Source: DASYCK01 sp036500205 (lineage in GTDB: Bacteria > Myxococcota_A > Polyangia > Fen-1088). From it: a stretch of 64,000 nt of DNA. A program made the translations under genes and the position numbers. How positions within the stretch are numbered: position 1 is the first letter of the stretch; the number at the start of each line of letters is the position of its first letter. Location of the stretch: the NCBI GenBank assembly GCA_036500205.1, contig DASYCK010000108.1, forward strand, positions 1-64,000, in the 5' to 3' direction. The notes beneath the pieces are model-generated. The model made no database searches, was not told where the DNA came from, and saw only the letters and a list, made by a program, of their open reading frames with translations. Positions 57,316 to 64,000 of the stretch are shown here, piece by piece.

Positions 57316-58295
57316 TTCGTACGCGCGTCTGGGGGCGCCTGGTGGCAGGCGCCGTGGGAGTGGTCGGTCTGGCCGTTCCCCTCGCCGCTCACGGTTACGT
57401 GCGCTACCGGGCGACGGCCCCGGCCGCCGGGGGGCTGGGAACCCCGTACGCCTGGGGCGCTCGCGGCGTCGACATCGTCGGATACACCAACGGGTTGCCC
57501 AACATGACCGCCGACCAGATCGGCGGGGCCATGACGGCGGCCGTCGGCGCGTGGAGCGCCGACAACGCGTTGAACGTGGGCCACAGCTTCCTCGACCTGA
57601 CCCTGACGCTCGAACCGTCGACCACCGTTCCCCCCGACGCGGCAAACGACAACGTGAACACCATCGCCATCCGCACCGGCGTCTGGACCGCCATCTGCTC
57701 GACCCTCAAGAACGGCACCAAGGACTGCCACCAGTCCGGCGAGCTGGCGCTCACCACCGTGTGGTCCCGCGCCTGCGGTGAGGTCGTCGAGGCCGACGTC
57801 GAGGTGAACGCCGACCCGGCCGCCACCCCCGCGTTCAACTGGGCGGATCTCGACGTCACGACGACGAACGGATTCCACGATCTGCAGAACGCGCTCACGC
57901 ACGAGATGGGGCACTTCATCGGCCTCGACCACACCTGCTGGTTGAGCTCTCCCGCGGCGGCCGCGGGAGAGGTCGACGATCTCGGCAACCCGGTTCCTTC
58001 GTGCGACGAGGCGACGGTGGCCGAAATGGACGCCACCATGTACCCGTCCGCCGAGGCGGGCGATGTCTCGAAGCGGACCTTGTCGCAGGACGATCTGAAC
58101 GGTCTTTGGGCCATCTACCCGGCGGGCGCGAATCCCGTCACCTGTGGGGCGCAACATTCGAGCGGCGGTTGCGCCGTGGCGTCCGGTGCAGACGGGGCGC
58201 TGCCGGCGCGAAGCCGGGGGGGGCGATGGTTCGGGCTGCTCGGCGGCGCGCTCGCGCTCGGCGTGCTCGTTTCACTTCGTTCGCGGCGTCGCTAG
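57312..58295 (+). CDS. Matrixin-type zinc metalloprotease with C-terminal anchor
   Basis: 327 residues. Signal peptide (1-28), then a matrixin domain with the metzincin site HEMGHFIGLDH near 196-206 and a downstream ATMYPSA Met-turn. It should be a secreted, zinc-dependent peptidase. The end has CGAQHSSGGCAVA, a hydrophobic segment (WFGLLGGALALGVLVSL) and RSRRR, which resembles the MYXO-CTERM cell-surface sorting signal. Its last 24 bases overlap the convergent gene. Confidence 0.85.
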   Translation: MIRTRVWGRLVAGAVGVVGLAVPLAAHGYVRYRATAPAAGGLGTPYAWGARGVDIVGYTNGLPNMTADQIGGAMTAAVGAWSADNALNVGHSFLDLTLTLEPSTTVPPDAANDNVNTIAIRTGVWTAICSTLKNGTKDCHQSGELALTTVWSRACGEVVEADVEVNADPAATPAFNWADLDVTTTNGFHDLQNALTHEMGHFIGLDHTCWLSSPAAAAGEVDDLGNPVPSCDEATVAEMDATMYPSAEAGDVSKRTLSQDDLNGLWAIYPAGANPVTCGAQHSSGGCAVASGADGALPARSRGGRWFGLLGGALALGVLVSLRSRRR

Positions 58296-60665
58296 GACGA
58301 GCTCGAGGCGCAGGTCGCGGACCGACGCCTCGCCGGGCGTGCCGGCCGATGGCACGACGACCTGGCGCTCGACGGGCGCATGGTCCACCGCGCGCGCGCG
58401 CAGCGTCCACGTTCCGGGGGTCAGCGGGCCGAGCGTGAACCGGAAGGGGCCGCCCTTCTTTTCTGTGCGCCCGTCGGCGCGCCCGCGCGCTTGCGGATAC
58501 CGCGCCGTGGCCCCCCCGGGCCCCTCCGCTTCGATCTCAAAGCCCGACACGGGGCCTCCGGTTCCAGCTTCATGAACCTCGCCCGTGATGCCACCCGCCA
58601 CCGGCACGACCACGACCAGCTCCGCTGAAGCGGGCGGGCTGGCGGCCGGTACGTCGACCCGATGGAGGGCATAGCGGGGTTGATTCACCTCGAGCCACAG
58701 CCCGCTCTCCGGCACGCTGGCGAGCTTGAAGTGCCCTCCAGGATCGGTGACGGTGCTCCCCAGGGCCGGGCCCTGCCCGCCCACCGAGGCGGGCATTCCG
58801 GCGACGGTTCGCGGATAGGCGGCGACCCGCGCCCCGGCGAGCGGTCTCCCCTCGCTGTCCTTGATGAGCCCCGCCAGCGCTCGCGTTCCGCTCCTGGCGA
58901 AGCGCAACGTAACCGTCGCCGCCGCGCCGGTGGCGACGTGGACGCGCACCTCGACGTCGGCCCGGCCATCGGCCGAGGCGACGAGGGTGTGGTCTCCCGC
59001 GGCCAAGGGCAGCGCGAAATTACCGTCGCCGCCGGTGACCGCGTACAGACCAGGGTCGGCGGAGCCGCCCTCGGGCCGCGCGGTGATCCGTACCCCGGAC
59101 AGGGGAGCGCCGTCGGCATCGACGACCTGCCCGGACACCAGGGCCGCCTTGGCGACGTTGAGGGCGCCCAGATCCAGCTTCCCCCCGGGCGGCAACACCA
59201 GCGGGCTCCCTCGGAAGGGCACCGTCGACGCCTGCAGCACCTCCAGGCGCAGCCGGCCGGGGGGCACGTCCGCGAGCACGAAACGACCGTCGGCGCCGCT
59301 GATCGCCTGTCGGACCACGACCCGGGCTTCCCCGGCGGGCACGGCGCCGGGCGGCAGGGCGGCGGCGGTGGCGGCCGGGGGGAGCGGCGCGGACACGACA
59401 CCGAGCGCTTCGATCGTGGCCGGGCGATCGTGAATGCGCGCGCCCGCGATGGGCGTACCATCACTGGCGACCACGCGCCCCACGATCTCTCCGGTGCGCA
59501 GCAGCGCCAGCTTCACCGGACCGCCTGGCGGCGCGGGCGCGCGGGCCATGTCGACGATGGCGGTACGACGGGCCGTGAACCCAGGCCGCCGCGCCCGCAC
59601 CTGATACTTCCCGGGCGGCAGCGGCGGCGAGGTCCAGCGACCGGCCCCGTCGGTCTCGACCGACGGCCAGAGCCCGGTCGCCGGGATCAGGTCGATTCGT
59701 ACCCACGCCTCGGGAAGACTGGCGCCGCGATCGTCGACGACGACACCGTCGAGGAACACCGCCGTATCGAGGGCGAGGTCGATCTGGCGGAGTTGCGACG
59801 CGGCTCCGACGATCACGTCGGCGACGACTGGCGACACCAGCGAGCCGGCTTCGGCGCGGAGGGCGTAGGTGCCCGGGCCGAGCCCGGGAAAAGCGAAGCG
59901 TCCCGCGACGTCGGTCTCCGTCATGCGCGGTTCGGAGACCGCCTCCCCTCCCAGATGAACGCGGGCGCCGTGCGCGGGCCGCCCCTGCCGCGTCACCAGT
60001 CCCGAGATCGATCGGCTCTCGCCGGGGAGGATGACCACGACGTCGGCGTCGGGGGCCGTCACCGGACCGGCGGAGGCCATCCCCAGGCCCGGCGCGTCGA
60101 TCAGGAGCCGGTAGGCGCCGGCGGTCAGATCCTCGAGCGCGAAGTGGCCGCGCGCGTCGGCGCGCCCCTCGTGAAACGTGGGCGCGGACGCTTCGGCCAC
60201 GGCGAACGCCAGCACGTGCGCCAGCGGCACGGGCGTGCCGTGTCCGTCCTCGATGCGCCCCTGCAAGGCCACCAGCGGCGCCAGGCGGAGGTCGGCGCGC
60301 ACGGTGCCCCCTGTCGTCTCCACCACCACCGGAAGCGCGGGCACGGCGAACGAGCGACGCCTGGCGCGGAGGTGATAGTGCCCGGCCGGAATGCGCTCGA
60401 GCTTGAAGGCTCCGTTCGCGGCGGTCCGAGCGGCGGCCACGGGAACACGTCCGTCGGCCGGATCGCTCGCCAGCTCGACCAGAACCTCGGAGAGCGCGCG
60501 CCCCGCGGGATCGACCACGGTCCCCTCGACGGTGCCGGTCATGGCGGGCGGAACGGTGGGCCTTCGGGCGCACCCGAGGGCCAAGATCAGGGCCCCGGCG
60601 AGCAGCGAAATGCGGATCGACCTGCCCCTCGAGCGCAAACGCGCGGGATAGCTTGCGAAAGACAT
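58272..60665 (-). CDS. Multi-domain carboxypeptidase-regulatory-like lipoprotein
   Basis: 797 residues. Lipobox LALGC (Cys near 32), then about eight Ig-like beta-sandwich domains of the carboxypeptidase regulatory type, recognised by repeated G.V.D..G.P..GA.V and G.F.L..LP.G.Y motifs. Such domains form long surface stalks that bind proteins or sugars. No catalytic domain is present. Overlaps the matrixin 3' end. Confidence 0.8.
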   Translation of the reverse strand: MSFASYPARLRSRGRSIRISLLAGALILALGCARRPTVPPAMTGTVEGTVVDPAGRALSEVLVELASDPADGRVPVAAARTAANGAFKLERIPAGHYHLRARRRSFAVPALPVVVETTGGTVRADLRLAPLVALQGRIEDGHGTPVPLAHVLAFAVAEASAPTFHEGRADARGHFALEDLTAGAYRLLIDAPGLGMASAGPVTAPDADVVVILPGESRSISGLVTRQGRPAHGARVHLGGEAVSEPRMTETDVAGRFAFPGLGPGTYALRAEAGSLVSPVVADVIVGAASQLRQIDLALDTAVFLDGVVVDDRGASLPEAWVRIDLIPATGLWPSVETDGAGRWTSPPLPPGKYQVRARRPGFTARRTAIVDMARAPAPPGGPVKLALLRTGEIVGRVVASDGTPIAGARIHDRPATIEALGVVSAPLPPAATAAALPPGAVPAGEARVVVRQAISGADGRFVLADVPPGRLRLEVLQASTVPFRGSPLVLPPGGKLDLGALNVAKAALVSGQVVDADGAPLSGVRITARPEGGSADPGLYAVTGGDGNFALPLAAGDHTLVASADGRADVEVRVHVATGAAATVTLRFARSGTRALAGLIKDSEGRPLAGARVAAYPRTVAGMPASVGGQGPALGSTVTDPGGHFKLASVPESGLWLEVNQPRYALHRVDVPAASPPASAELVVVVPVAGGITGEVHEAGTGGPVSGFEIEAEGPGGATARYPQARGRADGRTEKKGGPFRFTLGPLTPGTWTLRARAVDHAPVERQVVVPSAGTPGEASVRDLRLELVLATPRTK

Positions 60666-60681
60666 GGGGGGGTGCTAAAGC
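60653..60681 (+). promoter_or_regulatory. Promoter of rpmB
   Basis: TTGCGA (60653-60658), a 17-base spacer and TAAAGC (60676-60681), with TGC just before the -10. The ribosome site GGAGG follows at about 60696. Confidence 0.45.
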
Positions 60682-60705
60682 TGGGCGCCTTTTCCGGAGG
60701 ATGTC

Positions 60706-60897
60706 ATGCCAGCTATGTGCGCAGTTTGTAGTAAGCAACGCCGCGTTGCCAACAACGTCAGCCATTCCAACATCAAGACCAAGAGCATTCAGCGCCCCAA
60801 TCTACGGCGCGTGCACGTGAAGATCGACGGTGTCCCGACGCACGTTCGCGTGTGCTCGCGGTGCCTGCGATCCGGCGCCGTCGTCAAGGCGGCCTGA
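60706..60897 (+). CDS. rpmB: 50S ribosomal protein L28
   Basis: 63 residues with GGAGG before the ATG. CAVCSKQRRVANNVSHSNIKTK and RPNLRRVHVKIDG are the L28 signature. CxxC pairs at both ends (CAVC, CSRC) show the zinc-binding C+ form of the protein. It binds the E-site side of the 50S subunit. Single gene, not in the usual rpmB-rpmG pair. Confidence 0.93.
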   Translation: MPAMCAVCSKQRRVANNVSHSNIKTKSIQRPNLRRVHVKIDGVPTHVRVCSRCLRSGAVVKAA

Positions 60898-61005
60898 CTC
60901 GAGCCGGCGCGGTCTCGCGCCAGATTGTCGGACGCACCCGCGCCGCGATTTCGCCGCGCGGGTGTTCGTGCGTCCGCGTGGTGCGCCCTGGTTTTTTTGG
61001 ACGGC

Positions 61006-61404
61006 TCACGTCGCGATAGCCGCGACGGCATCGATCTCGACGAGGGCGCCGCGGGGCAGGCCCGCGACCTGGACGGTCGCGCGGGCGGGGGGACGCTCGG
61101 GAAAGTAGCGGCCGTAGACCTCGTTCACCGCGCCGAAGTCGCGGAGGTCGGCGAGAAAGATCGTCGTCTTCACCACCGCCGAGAACGACGCTCCGGCGGC
61201 GGCGAGCACGGCCGCCAGGTTGCGCATCACGGTCTCCGTTTGCACGCGCACGTCGCCCGCCCCCACGAACTCCCCGGTCGCGGCGTCGAGCGGAATCTGG
61301 CCGGAGCAGAACAGCAAGCGCGCCGGCATCGTCACGGCCACCGCCTGGCTGTAAGGACCAATGGCGCGGGGGGCGTCCGGCGTCGCGATGATTTCGATGG
61401 ACAT
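61006..61404 (-). CDS. ridA: RidA-family enamine/imine deaminase
   Basis: 132 residues. AIGPYSQAV, FCSGQIPLDAATGE and the C-terminal PRGALVEIDAVAAI with the Arg that binds the carboxylate match RidA (YjgF). It removes reactive 2-aminoacrylate from PLP enzymes such as cysteine synthase. ATG 61404 is chosen because the longer frame lacks RidA sequence. Confidence 0.93.
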   Translation of the reverse strand: MSIEIIATPDAPRAIGPYSQAVAVTMPARLLFCSGQIPLDAATGEFVGAGDVRVQTETVMRNLAAVLAAAGASFSAVVKTTIFLADLRDFGAVNEVYGRYFPERPPARATVQVAGLPRGALVEIDAVAAIAT

Positions 61405-61440
61405 CGGCGCATCATAACGCCGCCGTTGGGATATGGTGCC

Positions 61441-61791
61441 GTGGTGAAGTCGCGACGCCCGCAACGCCTTCAGGTCGAGCCCGAGACGGCGGGCGACCTG
61501 ATGTCGGGCCTGCTGACGAGGTTGGGCGGCAAGGGTCGTGCGCTGGAGTACCGGGTGTACGACGCCTACCTGAAGGCGGCTGGGGAGATGCTGGCCGCGC
61601 GCACCACCCCCGATTCGTTTCGCGAAGGGACGCTGTTCGTGCGGACGACCAGCTCGGCCCTCGCCCACGAGATCGTGCTGTTGCGGGCCGAGCTGCTGCA
61701 GCGGATGGAGACCATGCTCGGGCCGGGCGTGGTGAAGGACATCCGGACGCGCGTGGGCGGGCCCCCCGAGGCGCCGAGCCGTCCCGTCTGA
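61441..61791 (+). CDS. DUF721/DciA-like protein
   Basis: 116 residues from GTG 61441 or 61444. EYRVYDAYLKAAGEMLAARTTPDSFREGTLFVRTTSSALAHEIVLLRAELLQRM follows the DUF721 pattern; DciA is the loader of the replicative helicase in bacteria lacking DnaC. It is divergent from ridA by 36 bases. The start is weakly supported. Confidence 0.75.
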   Translation: MVKSRRPQRLQVEPETAGDLMSGLLTRLGGKGRALEYRVYDAYLKAAGEMLAARTTPDSFREGTLFVRTTSSALAHEIVLLRAELLQRMETMLGPGVVKDIRTRVGGPPEAPSRPV

Positions 61792-61810
61792 GGGCGCACG
61801 TCGGGAGCAC

Positions 61811-61840
61811 TTGCGCGCGGGCGCCTGCCCCCGTTAGGGA
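61811..61840 (+). promoter_or_regulatory. Promoter of the cupredoxin-like gene
   Basis: TTGCGC (61811-61816), 18-base spacer, TAGGGA (61835-61840). The start codon is seven bases further. The hexamers and spacer resemble those at 40351-40380. Confidence 0.4.
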
Positions 61841-61847
61841 TACGCCC

Positions 61848-62564
61848 ATGCGTGGAAACTGGCGTCTCGTCTTGTTGCTGGCGGTCGCGGGCGTTTTCCC
61901 GCGCGGGGCCTGGGGCGCGGGCGGTACCGTCGAGGGGTTCGTCCGGGCCGAGGGGCCGTGCCCCAAGCTGGAGCCGGTCAAGATCGGCAAGGACGCGAGC
62001 GTCTGTGGCGCGGAGCAGGCGAATGAAGCCGTCGTGGCGGCCAAGGATGGCGGGCTGGGAAACGTCGTGGTCTCGTTGCGCGCGATGAAGCCGGCCGGCA
62101 CGCCGCCGGCTCCCCCACCCGGCCACGCCGCCATCGATCAGCTCGGGTGCATGTACAGGCCGCACGTGCAGGCGGTGACGGTCGGCAGCGAGCTGATCCT
62201 GGTCAACAGCGATCGCGTCCTGCACAACGTTCACGGCAACCTGGGCGGGGTGACCGTGTTCAACGTGGCCATGCCCATCAAGGGGCAGCGACTTCCCACC
62301 AAGCTGACCCGCCCCGGCCTGGTGCGCCTGCAGTGCGACGCGGGGCACAGCTGGATGAACGCCTGGATCTCCGTGCTGGCGGAACCGACGTTCGCAGTCA
62401 CCGACGCCACCGGTCACTTCCGCATCACCGACGTCCCCGCCGGCGAATACACCATCGAATACTGGCACGAGCCCACCGACGGCAAGGGGGCCGGCATCAC
62501 GAAGACGGCGCGCCTCGTCGTGGGCGACAAGCTGTTACAGGCGGACGCCCGCCTGAAGCTCTGA
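61848..62564 (+). CDS. Exported cupredoxin-like copper protein with C-terminal beta domain
   Basis: 238 residues. Signal peptide (1-23). The centre holds LVNSDRVLHNVHGN and RLQCDAGHSWMNAWISV, giving the His, Cys, His, Met set of a type 1 copper site. The C-terminal part (DATGHFRITDVPAGEYTIEYWHE) is a carboxypeptidase-regulatory-like beta domain. It probably transfers electrons in the periplasm. Standalone. Confidence 0.75.
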   Translation: MRGNWRLVLLLAVAGVFPRGAWGAGGTVEGFVRAEGPCPKLEPVKIGKDASVCGAEQANEAVVAAKDGGLGNVVVSLRAMKPAGTPPAPPPGHAAIDQLGCMYRPHVQAVTVGSELILVNSDRVLHNVHGNLGGVTVFNVAMPIKGQRLPTKLTRPGLVRLQCDAGHSWMNAWISVLAEPTFAVTDATGHFRITDVPAGEYTIEYWHEPTDGKGAGITKTARLVVGDKLLQADARLKL

Positions 62565-62655
62565 GTGCTCAGCTGACCTTCTTGGACAGGATGATCAAAA
62601 AACCACCGCGATACCAAGCTGCGCAATAACTGCCTCGTACCAGCGGGAGGCGTGC

Positions 62656-63990
62656 TCAGACAATTGCAAAAGAGGTCGCCCCCTCAGTCTCCCCGGAGCC
62701 CCAGTCGCGGATGGGTCCACGATAACCAAGACGCGTCAGCACGAGCTTGTTGATTGCCGTATATAGCGCCAGCTCGGCTCGATGGAGATCTCTCCATTCG
62801 GCCTGGTCAGGATTGCGGCCAATCCGGCCCCGATGGAGATAACGATCTCTGTTGGCGATTGCGCGGCGCTCGCCGTCCGTGAGGGCGATTTCCAAACGTT
62901 CGAACGGAGCCAGCAAGGCGTTTTTATTGCTTCCCCGGTTCAACGACGACTCAATCCTCGCTCGAATTAGCTCGAGCTTCTTTTCCAGTGCAGGCTTCGA
63001 AGGTCCGCTGGGCAGGACTTGACCGGCGACGGCCGCGAGAAGATCGGTCTTTAGGGGCGCCCACTCCGCTGGCGAAAGTATTTCCTCGACGCTTGGCTCG
63101 TCGAACTTAGTCGCGGTTTCGAGCGCGACGGACAGCAGCGCTCCCCTCATCTCGAGGGGGACGGACAAGGCCGTGAGAAGATAAAACATGGCAAAACGGA
63201 GATCTTCGTGCGCGAGCAGGGTCTTGAGGCATCGCGCGAAGGTCGGACCGTTCAAAGGGGGGCGGTCCTCGCTCCAACCCAGCGCCTCGCGCGCACGGTA
63301 CCATTCGCTGTAGCCGACGGGGATGGCGCCCCCGTAAACGTGCGCCTCTCCGACCCGACCATTGCTCCAGTCGGCTTCGACCACATTCCCGTCCGAATCG
63401 AGACCGATATCGCACGATGTGCCGGAGACTGCCTCGCCGGTGAAGTAGCTGAACAACGACCAGGCCGTGTCGGCGATGTCGTCGAATTCAGCGCGGCTCG
63501 ACATGTCGGCCGTCGACTCCATGATCAGCGCGGGTCCGATAGCTGGCGCCTCAGCGTGCAAATAGTAGATGTCGAGAGGAACGATGTCGCCCGGAAGTGG
63601 CAAGTAACTCCGCGACTGGTGGCGCCCTCCGGCATCCTCGATGACGGCAGGAAATACAATGCCTTCCAGAGTCTTGGGGAGCCCGATCTGGCGAAGGAAC
63701 TTCTTTGGTCGAGCTGATGTCGAGTCAAGGGAAAACATCGATACCGAAACGCCGCCCCCTGACATTCGCGCCCCTGTCCGAGAGAAAAATAGCGCGCGCG
63801 CCACGACGAACCTGTGGCCCCCGCAAAGAAACGCCAGGTCCGTCTCCGACATCTCCAACACGTTCATCACGTATTGTTCATTCGTTGAGGGCTCAAGAAC
63901 AAAGTCGCCTGGCGCGGCCGACATCCGAATTTTCGCCCCTAAGAACGGCCCGGATTCCACGATCCCGGAAACCTCCGTGAGCTTCGGCAA
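62656..63990 (-). CDS. Candidate HEPN-domain protein (ApeA-like layout), may extend past window
   Basis: 444 residues from TTG 63990; the frame stays open to the window edge, so the true start may lie outside. N-terminal 200 residues are beta-rich and unrecognised. The last 180 are helical: LTALSVPLEMRGALLSVALETAT, then NRDRYLHRGRIG, which fits the Rx4-6H motif of HEPN RNases, and LVLTRLGYRGP as in ApeA-type HEPN tails. Base use is less GC-rich than the neighbours, which suggests transfer. RNA cleavage in phage defence is possible but not shown. Confidence 0.5.
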   Translation of the reverse strand: MPKLTEVSGIVESGPFLGAKIRMSAAPGDFVLEPSTNEQYVMNVLEMSETDLAFLCGGHRFVVARALFFSRTGARMSGGGVSVSMFSLDSTSARPKKFLRQIGLPKTLEGIVFPAVIEDAGGRHQSRSYLPLPGDIVPLDIYYLHAEAPAIGPALIMESTADMSSRAEFDDIADTAWSLFSYFTGEAVSGTSCDIGLDSDGNVVEADWSNGRVGEAHVYGGAIPVGYSEWYRAREALGWSEDRPPLNGPTFARCLKTLLAHEDLRFAMFYLLTALSVPLEMRGALLSVALETATKFDEPSVEEILSPAEWAPLKTDLLAAVAGQVLPSGPSKPALEKKLELIRARIESSLNRGSNKNALLAPFERLEIALTDGERRAIANRDRYLHRGRIGRNPDQAEWRDLHRAELALYTAINKLVLTRLGYRGPIRDWGSGETEGATSFAIV

Positions 63991-64000
63991 GCGACTGGCG

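Noticed and set aside
58662..60731. 689-codon open frame on the plus strand
   Set aside because: Antisense to the multi-domain lipoprotein gene, low-complexity Gly/Arg/His product.

Overview
This is a high-GC bacterial chromosome segment with dense, mostly ATGA-overlapping operons. The gene families point to the Myxococcota (myxobacteria and relatives): a TIGR04563-type small protein beside two outer-membrane beta-barrels, a giant Ser/Thr-kinase to sigma-54-activator hybrid, a DUF1592/DUF1552 pair, Gly-rich cysteine lipoproteins, a matrixin with a MYXO-CTERM-like tail, and FtsY with an N-terminal membrane anchor. No rRNA operon, CRISPR array or prophage is visible, so species-level placement is not possible.

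Layout. 1-147: tail of a transposase and the repeated end of an insertion sequence. 516-3877: lipoprotein/Tat-protein pair DUF1592 + DUF1552, closed by a strong hairpin terminator. 4002-5879: two small membrane-anchored unknowns and a YkgJ-type cysteine-cluster protein. 5951-22701: a large purine-catabolism island. It holds a formamidase-like amidase, a four-gene BMP-type ABC importer, xanthine dehydrogenase xdhA/xdhB with xdhC, an FMO-like flavoprotein that is best explained as an HpyO-type urate hydroxylase, allantoinase, allantoicase, OHCU decarboxylase, HIU hydrolase, and a CitE/HpcH-like DUF6986-type protein. Read in order, these would import a purine or nucleoside, oxidise hypoxanthine/xanthine to urate, then pass through 5-hydroxyisourate, OHCU, allantoin and allantoate to ureidoglycolate. 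No recognised urate oxidase, ureidoglycolate lyase, urease or local regulator is present, so two genes of uncertain function (FMO-like and DUF6986) sit exactly where steps are missing.

22698-30528: GDP-L-fucose synthase-like gene, lipoproteins, cysK-DUF2061, small exported proteins, an orphan HigA-type antitoxin, tRNA-Arg(CCT) and an AI-2E family transporter. 30854-40329: core functions (rpsA, cmk, SurA-like lipoprotein, ferredoxin, smc, ftsY). 40351-43019: beta-barrel operon. 43183-53940: the 1653-residue kinase/sigma-54 hybrid, a HEAT-type lipoprotein, a D-Ala-D-Ala-ligase-like ATP-grasp enzyme, lipB, a HARE-HTH/Mrr-like protein and canonical ddl. 54306-62564: ppk1, secreted proteins, rpmB, ridA, a DUF721/DciA-like gene and a cupredoxin-like protein. 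62656 to the right edge: a lower-GC gene with a HEPN-like C-terminus, possibly the start of a defence or accessory island.

Non-coding structure includes two inverted copies of a double-hairpin REP-like element (30631-30680 and 54135-54180), a family of short-loop GC palindromes, a nested dyad between smc and ftsY, and several promoters whose -10 element lies very close to the start codon.
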